In this document: in pieces, positions 53,567 to 61,202 of the stretch | Position numbering within the stretch: the first letter of the stretch is position 1 | Layout of the letters: each line of letters begins with the position of its first letter | NCBI RefSeq assembly: GCF_900636765.1 | Contig: NZ_LR134313.1 | Location: 248,001-312,000 of the forward strand | Length of the DNA stretch: 64,000 bases | Source of the DNA: Neisseria canis | Lineage (GTDB): Bacteria; Pseudomonadota; Gammaproteobacteria; Burkholderiales; Neisseriaceae | Direction: 5' to 3' | Program-made: the position numbers and the translations under genes | Notes under the pieces: generated by a model | The model's database searches: none | Told to the model about the DNA's origin: nothing | Seen by the model: only the letters and a program-made list of their open reading frames with translations

Positions 53567-53918
53567 GGTCGACTCCTTGAATGTGTTCAGACAGGCATTG
53601 GCCTATCCGCAATGTATTAGTAGTAATCCGTGATATGGGAATATTGCTGCAACACTTTGCTGATTCGGGCGTTGCCTTGATATTTACGGATAAGTTTCGG
53701 TATTGCTTACCGGCCGCGGCGCAGACTCTTTGTGCTGTATTTGCGATGCGGCGTTGCTCTTTTTGAGGTAAATCAGGATCAAATTCTCCGACGAAGTGTT
53801 CGCAATCTTCAGCATGTTTAATGAAAACAGCCACTTCACGCGGATAAGATATATGGGGTTCAGCCTTAGAAACAGGCAATATAGCCAGCAAAAGCAGGAT
53901 TGGCAATTGTTTTTTCAT
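53550..53918 (-). CDS. Small secreted protein of unknown function, probably frameshifted near the C-terminus
   Basis: The frame encodes 122 residues. A signal peptide (residues 1-19, [19 protein letters not shown]) is followed by a Cys-containing domain ([20 protein letters not shown]) that I do not recognise. After KQYR the current frame reads on through the uptake sequence and overlaps accD by 17 bp. In the next frame the same DNA encodes [20 protein letters not shown] and stops at 53617-53619, before the uptake sequence. The second reading looks more protein-like, so one base is probably missing near 53697. GGAG precedes the ATG by four bases. It lies 13 bp behind trpA. Confidence 0.6.
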   Translation of the reverse strand: MKKQLPILLLLAILPVSKAEPHISYPREVAVFIKHAEDCEHFVGEFDPDLPQKEQRRIANTAQRVCAAAGKQYRNLSVNIKATPESAKCCSNIPISRITTNTLRIGQCLSEHIQGVDHELAG

Positions 53919-53931
53919 AACTGCTCCGGCG

Positions 53932-54714
53932 TTACAGCGCCGCTTTGAGCTCTTTAACCAACGCGCCGACTGCTTCGGCCTCTTTACCCGGATGATGCTC
54001 GATTTCTTTCACAATCCTGCTGCCGACAATCACGGCATCGGCAATTTGGCTGATTTTTCGGGCGCTTTCGGTGTCGTTGATACCGAAACCCACGCCAATC
54101 GGAATGGAGATGTATTTACGCAATACGGCAATTTTTTCAGCCACAGCTTCCGTATCAAGCGCGGCGGAGCCGGTTACGCCTTTGAGCGACACATAATAAA
54201 CGAAGCCGCCCGCATGTTCGGCAATGGCTTGGATACGCACTTCGCCGGTGGTTGGCGCAATCAGAAAAATGCAGTCTATGCCCTCGTCTTCCAACACATG
54301 CTGTAAGGGGGCAATGGTTTCAACCGGATCGTCTACGGTCAACACGCCGTCCACTCCGGCGGCTTTAGCTGCACGGGCAAATTCGGCATAGCCCATTCTG
54401 TGTATGGGGTTCAGATAGCCCATCAAAACCACGGGCGTGGTTTGGTTGGTTTGGCGGAACTCTGCCACGGCAGCCAATACGTCTTTCAACGAAACACCGT
54501 TGGCCAATGCTCGCTCTGCGGCACGTTGAATGGTAGGGCCGTCGGCCATCGGGTCGGAAAAAGGCACGCCCAGCTCGAGGATGTCTGCCCCGTTTGCCGC
54601 CATGCTGTGCATCATGCCGACGGTGGCGGCCAAGTCAGGATCACCGGCTGTGATGTAGGTAATCAGGGCTTTTTTGCCGTTTAAAGCGGAGAAAGTGGTT
54701 GAGATTCTGCTCAT
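53932..54714 (-). CDS. trpA: Tryptophan synthase alpha subunit
   Basis: A 260-residue TIM-barrel lyase that splits indole-glycerol phosphate. The catalytic Glu and Asp regions are ADILELGVPFSDPMADGPTI and VLTVDDPVET; the phosphate loop is GVGFGINDTESAR. trpB is not adjacent, as in other Neisseria where trp genes are dispersed. Followed by the small secreted gene and accD. Confidence 0.96.
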   Translation of the reverse strand: MSRISTTFSALNGKKALITYITAGDPDLAATVGMMHSMAANGADILELGVPFSDPMADGPTIQRAAERALANGVSLKDVLAAVAEFRQTNQTTPVVLMGYLNPIHRMGYAEFARAAKAAGVDGVLTVDDPVETIAPLQHVLEDEGIDCIFLIAPTTGEVRIQAIAEHAGGFVYYVSLKGVTGSAALDTEAVAEKIAVLRKYISIPIGVGFGINDTESARKISQIADAVIVGSRIVKEIEHHPGKEAEAVGALVKELKAAL

Positions 54715-54734
54715 GTGGATTTCCGGATTTGATG

Positions 54735-54785
54735 TTTTCAGACAGGCATCAGCATGTCAAACTTTATTATATGCCTGTCTGAAAA
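54735..54785. repeat. Facing uptake sequences between trpA and the UPF0210 gene
   Basis: TTTTCAGACAGGCAT and ATGCCTGTCTGAAAA with 21 bases between. They can act as a terminator hairpin for the UPF0210 gene, whose stop is at 54802. Confidence 0.6.
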
Positions 54786-54801
54786 TTTCTACCAATAGGG
54801 T

Positions 54802-56157
54802 TTAGTTTTTCAACGATTGCACCGGCGCCGGAATCCGCCCGCCGCGGTTGACAAACACTTCGCAAGAGCCTGATTTCACCGGCATAATCGGCGCATAACC
54901 GAGCAGCCCGCCGAATTCCACGCTTTCGCCCACATCTTTGCCCGGCACGGGAATAATGCGTACGGCGGTGGTTTTGCTGTTGATCATACCGATGGCTGCT
55001 TCATCGGCGATGATGCCGGAAATGGTGGCCGCACTTGTATGGCCGGGCACGGCAATCATGTCCAAGCCCACCGAACATACCGCAGTCATCGCTTCAAGCT
55101 TATCCAGCGTGAGTACGCCGGACTCTGCGGCGGCAATCATGCCTTCGTCTTCCGACACGGGAATAAACGCGCCGCTCAAGCCGCCAACTGCGGAAGAAGC
55201 CATCATGCCGCCTTTTTTCACCGCATCGTTGAGCAGCGCCAGCGCAGCGGTGGTGCCGTGAGTGCCGCACACGCTCAAGCCCATGGCTTCGAGAATGCGC
55301 GCCACGGAATCGCCCACTGCCGGCGTGGGCGCGAGCGATAAATCGAGAATACCGAAAGGAATGCCCAAACGCCGTGCGGCTTCATGACCGATTAATTCGC
55401 CCACGCGGGTGATTTTAAACGCGGTTTTTTTCACGATTTCGGCGATTTCGGTTAAATCTTTGCCTTCACAATCGGCCAACGCAGCCTGCACCACACCGGG
55501 GCCGGACACACCCACGTTCAGCATGACATCGCCTTCACCTGCACCGTGAAATGCGCCTGCCATAAAGGGGTTGTCGTCCACAGCATTGCAAAACACCACG
55601 ATTTTGGCGCAGCCGAAGCCTTCGGGCGTGATCTCGGCCGTGCGCTTGATGGTTTCACCCATCAGCTTCACGGCGTCCATATTGATGCCCGCACGGGTGC
55701 TGCCGATATTGACCGAACTGCACACAATATCCGTGGTTTTCATGGCTTCGGGAATCGAACGTATCAACACTTCGCCCGAAGGTGTCAGCCCTTTGGGCGC
55801 GAGCGTAGAAAAGCCGCCGATAAAAGATACGCCGATGGCCTTAGCGGCTTTATCCAGTGTTTGTGCCACACTTACATAAGAATCCGCTCCGGTAGCCGCG
55901 GCAATTTGGGCAATCGGGGTGACGGAAATGCGCTGGTTAACAATCGGCACGCCGTATTTGGCGGATAGGTATTGCGCGGTAGCAACCAAATCTTTGCCGA
56001 CGCGGGTGATTTTATTGTAGATATTTTGATTGAGCGTATCGAGGTTGGGGCTGATACAGTCGTGCAGGTCTATGCCGATGGTTAAGGTGCGCACGTCGAA
56101 ATTCTGGTCGGAAACCATGCGCACGGTTTCTAAAATCTCGCTGGATTGGATACTCAT
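54802..56157 (-). CDS. PFL-like family protein UPF0210 (DUF711)
   Basis: A 451-residue protein of the UPF0210 family, distantly related to the glycyl-radical (pyruvate formate-lyase) fold. [38 protein letters not shown] and [19 protein letters not shown] are characteristic. The gene follows the ACT protein (UPF0237) by 15 bp on the same strand; the two families are linked across bacteria and archaea, which suggests a shared pathway with amino acid sensing. Biochemical role unknown. Confidence 0.87.
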   Translation of the reverse strand: MSIQSSEILETVRMVSDQNFDVRTLTIGIDLHDCISPNLDTLNQNIYNKITRVGKDLVATAQYLSAKYGVPIVNQRISVTPIAQIAAATGADSYVSVAQTLDKAAKAIGVSFIGGFSTLAPKGLTPSGEVLIRSIPEAMKTTDIVCSSVNIGSTRAGINMDAVKLMGETIKRTAEITPEGFGCAKIVVFCNAVDDNPFMAGAFHGAGEGDVMLNVGVSGPGVVQAALADCEGKDLTEIAEIVKKTAFKITRVGELIGHEAARRLGIPFGILDLSLAPTPAVGDSVARILEAMGLSVCGTHGTTAALALLNDAVKKGGMMASSAVGGLSGAFIPVSEDEGMIAAAESGVLTLDKLEAMTAVCSVGLDMIAVPGHTSAATISGIIADEAAIGMINSKTTAVRIIPVPGKDVGESVEFGGLLGYAPIMPVKSGSCEVFVNRGGRIPAPVQSLKN

Positions 56158-56172
56158 GATTCAGGCGGCCTT

Positions 56173-56445
56173 TCAGATGCGGTGCATGGCGTTGAACAAA
56201 TCTTCGTTTTGCATGCGTATGTCAAGCGCGAGCTTTCGGCCTTCTTCGGCAAACAAATCCAGCATTTCCCGGCGTGATTTGGGGCATTGTTCGGTGTCGG
56301 CCAAAATAATCATGGTAAAAAAACCACCCATCAGCTGTTGGCTGATGTTAACGATATTAATCCGGTTTTCCGCCAACAATTTGGATACGTCGTACACGAT
56401 GCCGATGCGGTCTTTGCCGATCACGGTGATTACTGAATGGCTCAT
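56173..56445 (-). CDS. ACT domain protein UPF0237
   Basis: A 90-residue single ACT domain. MSHSVITVIGKDRIGIVYDVSKLLAENRIN is typical of the amino acid-binding/glycine cleavage repressor-like group. AGGA lies nine bases before ATG 56445; the frame is open 23 codons upstream only because it reads across uptake sequences. It is the first gene of a two-gene unit with UPF0210. Confidence 0.87.
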   Translation of the reverse strand: MSHSVITVIGKDRIGIVYDVSKLLAENRINIVNISQQLMGGFFTMIILADTEQCPKSRREMLDLFAEEGRKLALDIRMQNEDLFNAMHRI

Positions 56446-56466
56446 AATGATATTCCTGATTAAAAT

Positions 56467-56510
56467 GTTTTCAGACAGGCATCTGATGGTTGCAATGCCT
56501 GTCTGAAAAC
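56467..56510. repeat. Facing uptake sequences
   Basis: TTTTCAGACAGGCAT and AATGCCTGTCTGAAAA around 14 bases, upstream of the ACT gene. The arrangement repeats that at 23954-23997. Confidence 0.7.
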
Positions 56511-56818
56511 GCATGTGATTTTGGTCATTAGAAATGAATAAGGCAGATTATAACCGAATCGCGGGGCTTGATTGTTAAATTGTTGCACGCCCGAACGGAT
56601 GTTGTGTGGCCGGTTATGTTATTCAATTAGGTTTACTTTCAGCAAAATATTGAAAACCTTTCGCACCCAGATACCCATCCTGCTATGCTTACAGCCGTTA
56701 CAGCAAAAAAACTTAACTTTGGTGCCGCATCATTGCTGCGGTTTACCTGCATAAGCATCAAAAAACCGTTTAATTGCGATAAAACGTTTTAAAACAAAAA
56801 ACCGGAGAGGATTGAATA
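56511..56818. other. Promoter region of the orphan mlaC gene
   Basis: About 300 bp noncoding between divergent genes. GGAGAGG precedes the mlaC ATG. No convincing promoter pair or repeat seen. Confidence 0.35.
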
Positions 56819-57427
56819 ATGAATAAACTGTTCACCGTGATGTTGGCTGCGCCTGTTATGGCAGCCGCTCCTTTTGTACACGCTGCGCCTGCCGAACATC
56901 CGGCGCAAACCCAGTTTAAACAAAATATGGACGCCGTGCTGCAAATCGCACGCGACAAAAGCTTGAACGAAAACCAGAAAATCCAGCGCATTACCGGCTA
57001 TGCCGACCGCTATTTGGATTATCAGCGTATTTCCGCCCTAGCCGTTGGCATGCCGTGGCGCGAGTTCAGTACCAAGCAGCAAGGCGACTTTATCCAAGCG
57101 TTTAAAGATATGGTGGTTTCCATTTATTCGCGCTCTGCTTTAATGGGTGCCGCCGATGCGCAAGTAACCATGCTGCCCAAAATGACGGAAGAGAAAAACA
57201 AACGCGTAACCGTGTTCACCGAAATCAAAACCGGCAACGGCAAGAAATACGAAGTGGGCTACCGCCTCTACCCCGTTGGCTCTACCTACAAAATCTACGA
57301 TATTCAGGTTGACGGCTCCAGCCTTGTAACCGTATACCGCAACCAGTTTAATGAGTTGGTCAAACAAAAAGGCATCGACGGCACCATCGAAACCGTGCGC
57401 CAAAAAGGCCTGAAAAAAGTCGAATAA
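56819..57427 (+). CDS. MlaC/Ttg2D family phospholipid-binding protein
   Basis: A 202-residue periplasmic protein. The signal peptide spans about residues 1-22 (MNKLFTVMLAAPVMAAAPFVHA). The MlaC fold is shown by IQRITGYADRYLDYQRISAL, STKQQGDFIQAFKDMVVSIY and the KIYDIQVDGSSLVTVYRNQF block. MlaC shuttles phospholipids between MlaFEDB and the outer membrane. The mlaFEDB genes are not adjacent, so this is an orphan; it could be the sole MlaC or a paralogue. Confidence 0.85.
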   Translation: MNKLFTVMLAAPVMAAAPFVHAAPAEHPAQTQFKQNMDAVLQIARDKSLNENQKIQRITGYADRYLDYQRISALAVGMPWREFSTKQQGDFIQAFKDMVVSIYSRSALMGAADAQVTMLPKMTEEKNKRVTVFTEIKTGNGKKYEVGYRLYPVGSTYKIYDIQVDGSSLVTVYRNQFNELVKQKGIDGTIETVRQKGLKKVE

Positions 57428-57451
57428 GCCTGCTTCTTAAACGCAAAATCA

Positions 57452-57488
57452 ACAATGCCTGTCTGAAACCGTTTTCAGACAGGCATTG
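57452..57488. terminator. Inverted uptake-sequence pair between convergent genes
   Basis: ACAATGCCTGTCTGAAA with complement through TTCAGACAGGCATTGT; serves mlaC and the RiPP operon. Confidence 0.7.
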
Positions 57489-57499
57489 TTTATCAGCCT

Positions 57500-57697
57500 T
57501 TATTTTTTATGTTCTTCCGATAGATGCTTCAGCCACTCTTCCATACTGTCGCTGATTTGCTGCATTTGCCGGCTGTATTTTCGGCAATGGGAGCAATAAG
57601 TAAGATGAAGACGCAGGGTAATTTGCTCCTGCACGCTCAGCGGCCTGTCCTGCTGCTCGGAAAGCAGCCGGCATGCCTCTTTGCATTTGATCAACAC
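57500..57697 (-). CDS. Zinc-type anti-sigma factor (ZAS)
   Basis: A 65-residue protein. HLTYCSHC (H-x3-C-x2-C) is the zinc-binding anti-sigma signature, here with an upstream CKEAC. The start is a GTG at 57697 with AGGAG seven bases before; it overlaps the sigma factor stop in TAGTG. The frame further upstream belongs to the sigma gene. It should hold the ECF sigma factor inactive until Cys/Zn oxidation or metal displacement. It resembles MseR, the partner of the meningococcal ECF factor, in size, motif and position. Confidence 0.85.
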   Translation of the reverse strand: MLIKCKEACRLLSEQQDRPLSVQEQITLRLHLTYCSHCRKYSRQMQQISDSMEEWLKHLSEEHKK

Positions 57698-58290
57698 TAT
57701 GGTTCTCCTTTGTCGGTTCCGTACCAGTTTTTCTGCAAGCATTGGCGCAGGCCGTTGCGTGCGCGGTGCAGGATGGCGTAACAGTTGTTGGATGTAATGC
57801 CGAAATCCCGGCAGATTTCCTCCACTTCCATTCCCATCACTTCCCTAAGGTAAAAAATACGCGCGGTATTTTCCGGCAGGTTGCCGAGACATTTCTCCAA
57901 TGTTTTGAAAAATTCTTGTTGTTCCAAATGCGCTTCAGTCGGATTAGGCTGCCAGGCTTCGGGGCCTGATTCTTTCTGCCAATGTCCCCCTTCGTCGAAG
58001 CAGGCTTGATATTGTGCATCAATCCGCGCGGCTTGGTCGCTGTCATCCAGGCTGACCATTTCTTTTTTGCCGCGGTAGTAATCGATGATTTTATTTTTCA
58101 GTATACTCATCACCCAGGTGCCGAGTTCGGCACCCGCCCGGTATTGTTCTTGTTTGTTAATGGCGGCAGAAAGCGCGTCCTGCACCAAATCTTCAGACAG
58201 GCTTTCGTCCCGCAGCTGCATTCTGGCGAATTTAAGCATGGCGGGACGCATAGCGGCGATACGGTTACTGAAATCGGTAAATGTTGGCAT
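57697..58290 (-). CDS. ECF-type RNA polymerase sigma factor
   Basis: A 197-residue sigma-70 family protein with region 2 (about 10-75; SEDLVQDALSAAINKQEQYR, GTWVMSILKNKIIDYYRG) and region 4 (about 135-185; LPENTARIFYLREVMGMEVE, SNNCYAILHRARNGLRQC). The linker is long, near residues 76-130. It follows the DUF2063 gene by two bases and overlaps the anti-sigma gene by one. Pathogenic Neisseria carry a similar ecf locus that drives msrAB. Being inside the operon it should regulate itself and the RiPP genes. Confidence 0.9.
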   Translation of the reverse strand: MPTFTDFSNRIAAMRPAMLKFARMQLRDESLSEDLVQDALSAAINKQEQYRAGAELGTWVMSILKNKIIDYYRGKKEMVSLDDSDQAARIDAQYQACFDEGGHWQKESGPEAWQPNPTEAHLEQQEFFKTLEKCLGNLPENTARIFYLREVMGMEVEEICRDFGITSNNCYAILHRARNGLRQCLQKNWYGTDKGEP

Positions 58291-58292
58291 GG

Positions 58293-59027
58293 TTATCCGT
58301 TTTGCACCCTAATCAAAACACCTTCTCCCTGCCAATGTTTCAGTCTTTCGAGCAATAAAGGCTCGGCATCGCTGTTGCCCGTCAATTCTCGGATACTCTC
58401 GGTAAGCGAAACAATGCTGTCGTTTTGCTGCTCGAAATGCTGCAATAAAAACACGTCAATATCATCAATGGCTTGATAACAGGTTTCGTCTTCCAAATTG
58501 CGCCAAGTGAGCACATAGGTTTCACCGTCTTCAAAATCCTGCAAACCTGTGCTGATAAAATCAACAGGATATTGCTTAAGGCGTACTCCCTCTGCCAAAG
58601 CCAGAATATCGCTGTTTGATTCCGCCTGTTTTCTCTGCCCGCACAATGCAGTTTCCGCATGCAGTAAATCTGTTTCAAACTCCATCATCGCCAATACGTT
58701 CTGCGGCAAAAGCCTGTCTGAAACCTGGTTACGGGCAAATGCTAAAAACTGGGCGGGAATATCCTTAAAATAAGGCGATTCCGGCTTACCTTCGCTTAAA
58801 AAGCGGTTCTGCAAGTCCTGCCACAGCTCCGCATCGGCAAATGTAATGCTGTCGCTGAAACAGCGTTCCAAAAACGAAGCGATATTGTTGTGTACCAAGC
58901 GGCGGTAAACCGCCAAACCGTTTGCATTGAAACCTTGCGGAATTTCCGCTTCGAGGTTACCTACCGCGGTAGCCAGTGTGGCTTGAAAGTCCCCGCCGCT
59001 ACATTTGCTTACATCATTACGCTGCAT
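58293..59027 (-). CDS. DUF2063 family partner protein of the DUF692 enzyme (HvfC/BufC-like)
   Basis: A 244-residue protein of the DUF2063 family. Its N-terminal half ([56 protein letters not shown]) is the helical domain that, in known systems, binds the precursor leader and presents it to the DUF692 enzyme. ATG 59027 has GGAAAG seven bases upstream and overlaps the DUF692 stop by 11 bp; ATG 59042 and 59063 are alternatives. The gene order DUF692-DUF2063 is the family norm. Confidence 0.85.
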   Translation of the reverse strand: MQRNDVSKCSGGDFQATLATAVGNLEAEIPQGFNANGLAVYRRLVHNNIASFLERCFSDSITFADAELWQDLQNRFLSEGKPESPYFKDIPAQFLAFARNQVSDRLLPQNVLAMMEFETDLLHAETALCGQRKQAESNSDILALAEGVRLKQYPVDFISTGLQDFEDGETYVLTWRNLEDETCYQAIDDIDVFLLQHFEQQNDSIVSLTESIRELTGNSDAEPLLLERLKHWQGEGVLIRVQNG

Positions 59028-59862
59028 CTGCTTGCTTTCCATATATTTTCTGAATGGCGGCAATCCTTGCTACTTCTGCTTCCAGCTCGGCAAAGGGCGG
59101 GAAATTGGTGTCGCGCTCAAGCAGACAGGGCGGCTGGTGGGCAAACTTGCTGCATGCGTAATCGAATAATGACCACACATCGCCGCAAATCGCTTCGCCG
59201 TGCGTATCGATTAAAATTTCTTCATCTGAATCATGCCCTGCCATATGCAGGTAAACCACTCTACCCAAATCTACCGTATCGATAAATGTTTTGCCGTCGG
59301 TTTGACCATGATTCATCGCATTTACATAAATATTGTTAATATCCAAATGGATATCGCAATCCGCTTCTTTTGCCACTGCGTTGAGAAACGCCACCTCGCT
59401 CATTTCGTTACCCGGAGCGAGCAAGTAGGAAGATGTGTTTTCAATGGCAATACGCATTTCCAATATATCTTGCGTTTGACGGATTCTTGCTGCGGTATGC
59501 CGCACAGTTTCATCATTGAACGTGAGCGGTAAAAGATCATAAAGGTGTCCGAAATGGCTGCAATAGCTCAGATGTTCGGAGAAAAAATCAATCTTGTATT
59601 GGCGCATAAAGGCTTTAACTTCCTGCAAAAAGCCTACCTGCAAAGGATCTCGCCCGCCCAGTGAAAGCGAAAGCCCGTGGCAGGCGATCGGGAAGCGTTC
59701 CGACAGCGCATCAAGCTGTTTGCGCGCCGCGCCGCCTGTCTTAATCCAGTTTTCCGGAGCCACTTCGATAAATTGAATCGGGCTGTCGGAGGTAGTATTC
59801 AGTAGGTCTTCCGCCAGATCGCGCTTAAAGCCCAAACCGGCACCTTGCAAAACCGTAGCCAT
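59017..59862 (-). CDS. DUF692 multinuclear non-haem iron-dependent enzyme (MNIO; HvfB/BufB-like)
   Basis: A 281-residue TIM-barrel enzyme. [15 protein letters not shown] opens the fold, and metal-binding residues are in [60 protein letters not shown] and [10 protein letters not shown]. In characterised homologues it converts Cys of EGKCG-type motifs into oxazolone/thioamide or thiooxazole groups that bind copper. The precursor gene lies directly upstream, 84 bp away across a terminator-like hairpin. The leader has no strong Shine-Dalgarno (AACAGGTAAGCAT before the ATG). Confidence 0.92.
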   Translation of the reverse strand: MATVLQGAGLGFKRDLAEDLLNTTSDSPIQFIEVAPENWIKTGGAARKQLDALSERFPIACHGLSLSLGGRDPLQVGFLQEVKAFMRQYKIDFFSEHLSYCSHFGHLYDLLPLTFNDETVRHTAARIRQTQDILEMRIAIENTSSYLLAPGNEMSEVAFLNAVAKEADCDIHLDINNIYVNAMNHGQTDGKTFIDTVDLGRVVYLHMAGHDSDEEILIDTHGEAICGDVWSLFDYACSKFAHQPPCLLERDTNFPPFAELEAEVARIAAIQKIYGKQADAA

Positions 59863-59894
59863 ATGCTTACCTGTTCAAATTAAATTTAAGTTTG

Positions 59895-59935
59895 GAAAAG
59901 AAAGCCGCTGCACGAGCACAGCTTTATGCAGCGGC
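59895..59935 (-). terminator. Terminator-like hairpin between precursor and modification genes
   Basis: On the minus strand GCCGCTGCA, a 14-base loop, TGCAGCGGC, then TTTCTTTTCC. It begins 12 bases beyond the precursor stop. Likely an attenuator giving more precursor than enzyme transcript. Confidence 0.7.
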
Positions 59936-59946
59936 CGGCAAACAGC

Positions 59947-60240
59947 TTATTTTTTGCTGCCGCATTTACCTTCGCCACATTTGCCTTCACCGGCTTTGCT
60001 GTGGGCTTTAGAAGCACCGCATTTACCTTCGCCACATTTACCTTCGCCGCATTTGCCTTCACCGGCTTTAGCTTTGCTGGTTTTGTGCGAAGCACCGCAT
60101 TTACCTTGCCCGCAAGCACCTTCTTTAGCTTTTTGCGATTGTTGTTGAGCAGGTTGTACGGTAGTGGTTTTGCTGTCGGCACATGCAGCACCAGCCAAAG
60201 TCAATGCACCGGCCAAAGCGATCAAAGAGGTTTTTTTCAT
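59947..60240 (-). CDS. Cys-rich secreted RiPP precursor with EGKCG repeats (HvfA/BufA-like)
   Basis: A 97-residue peptide. The N-terminus (MKKTSLIALAGALTLAGAAC then ADSKTTT) is a signal peptide with a likely cut after A-C-A at residue 21. After a Gln/Lys-rich spacer come seven xGxCG units: Cys43 (EGACG), Cys48 (QGKCG), Cys64, 69 and 74 (EGKCG in series), and Cys88 and 93 (EGKCG twice). Every Cys of the mature part is in such a unit. This is the substrate motif of MNIO enzymes in HvfA. AGGAG lies nine bases before the ATG. The DNA repeats in 15-bp steps, so unit number may vary between strains. Confidence 0.9.
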   Translation of the reverse strand: MKKTSLIALAGALTLAGAACADSKTTTVQPAQQQSQKAKEGACGQGKCGASHKTSKAKAGEGKCGEGKCGEGKCGASKAHSKAGEGKCGEGKCGSKK

Positions 60241-60297
60241 TATGTTTACTCCTAAAAAATTGATTTAATAAAGTTAACGAGAGGGTAATAACCGTTT

Positions 60298-60777
60298 TTA
60301 CAACGGAAATTTAGAAAATTTTTTCTTCAGCAAGGCATCCAGAGACAATTTGCCTGAACCTTGCAATATAACAGGTAACAAAACTAAACAATAAATTAAC
60401 GCCATTTTATACCCATTATCTACAACATTGTAACCATTTTCTGCGTGAACCGCATACCAAGCCACAGCGGTAAGCACAAATAATGCCGCAGCAGCATAAC
60501 GGCCGAACAAACCTAACACGAGCAAAACGGGGGCTACCAGCTCCACGCCCATTGCGGTATACCAGTTGAGATCTGCCGGTAAAGCGCTGAATGGAAAAGG
60601 AAAGGCTGTTTGAATGTCTGCAAACCAGTTTTCGCCGTTCCATTTTTCCACACCCGCTTCCCAAAATTCATAAGCGGCAAACAAGCGCAGGGCAAGTAAA
60701 GAAATGTCTTTAGTCCAAGTAGAGGAAAAGCTGCTGTTGCAATTTTGATAAGCAGCGGATTGTGCTATCTCTGTCAT
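60298..60777 (-). CDS. DoxX family membrane protein of the RiPP operon (GigT/BufD-like)
   Basis: A 159-residue inner-membrane protein with four hydrophobic segments. ALRLFAAYEFWEAGVEKWNG and MGVELVAPVLLVLGLFGRYA are DoxX family signatures. DoxX proteins recur in bufferin/Gig-type operons; they are related to quinone-linked subunits and may feed or drain electrons or thiols. It is the first gene of the leftward unit, 57 bp before the precursor gene. AAAGG lies eight bases before the ATG. Confidence 0.85.
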   Translation of the reverse strand: MTEIAQSAAYQNCNSSFSSTWTKDISLLALRLFAAYEFWEAGVEKWNGENWFADIQTAFPFPFSALPADLNWYTAMGVELVAPVLLVLGLFGRYAAAALFVLTAVAWYAVHAENGYNVVDNGYKMALIYCLVLLPVILQGSGKLSLDALLKKKFSKFPL

Positions 60778-61002
60778 TTTGGTGAACCTTTCACTGTGTA
60801 TTTGCTGTACACACGTTTAGACGGCACTCAGTAGCAAATTCTTATATTTTTTTATAAAAATAATTATATCTTAATGATATTTAAAGAAAATTAATTCAAA
60901 AATCTTAATAAGGACAAAACTCCTGTCTGAATCGGGCAATCATTCGGCCGTTCCAATATGAAAAATTCATTTCTAAAGCTATGGTTCGGCACTATTGACA
61001 CC
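60778..61002. promoter_or_regulatory. Upstream region of the RiPP operon with a candidate ECF promoter
   Basis: On the minus strand CGTCTAA (60823-60817) resembles an ECF -10 element, with GAATTT 14 bases upstream of its TCTAA core as a possible -35. This lies 40 bp before the DoxX ATG. The rest is AT-rich, without coding potential, and includes one diverged uptake sequence (CTCCTGTCTGAA). Confidence 0.3.
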
Positions 61003-61121
61003 GCCGCAAGCCGAAACATCACTAAAGTGGTACAAGGCTGATTTTGCCGCTTCAGCAGCTGACACAATCGTTCTCCGATGAAACTAAAGTACAATAATGC
61101 CGTAGCAAAAGTTAAGTTGAT
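61003..61121. mobile_element. Degenerate Correia element
   Basis: GCAAGCCGAA, then CTGATTTTG..GCTTCAGCAGCT and CAATCGTTCTC, and GCCGTAGCAAAAGTTAAGTTGAT align in order with the full element at 6451-6606. The terminal repeats are mostly lost. It lies between the divergent RiPP operon and the DUF2868 gene. Confidence 0.7.
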
Positions 61122-61202
61122 CCTCTACAACGCAGCCATCATCATGCTTTGCTTTATCTCTATGTTAAAATTCCGATTTTCCCAGCATACAAACCCACAA
61201 TA

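Noticed and set aside
59947..60150. Regularly repeated sequence that could be taken for a CRISPR-like array
   Set aside because: The 15-bp periodicity is in frame and encodes EGKCG units of a signal-peptide-bearing precursor. There are no unique spacers.
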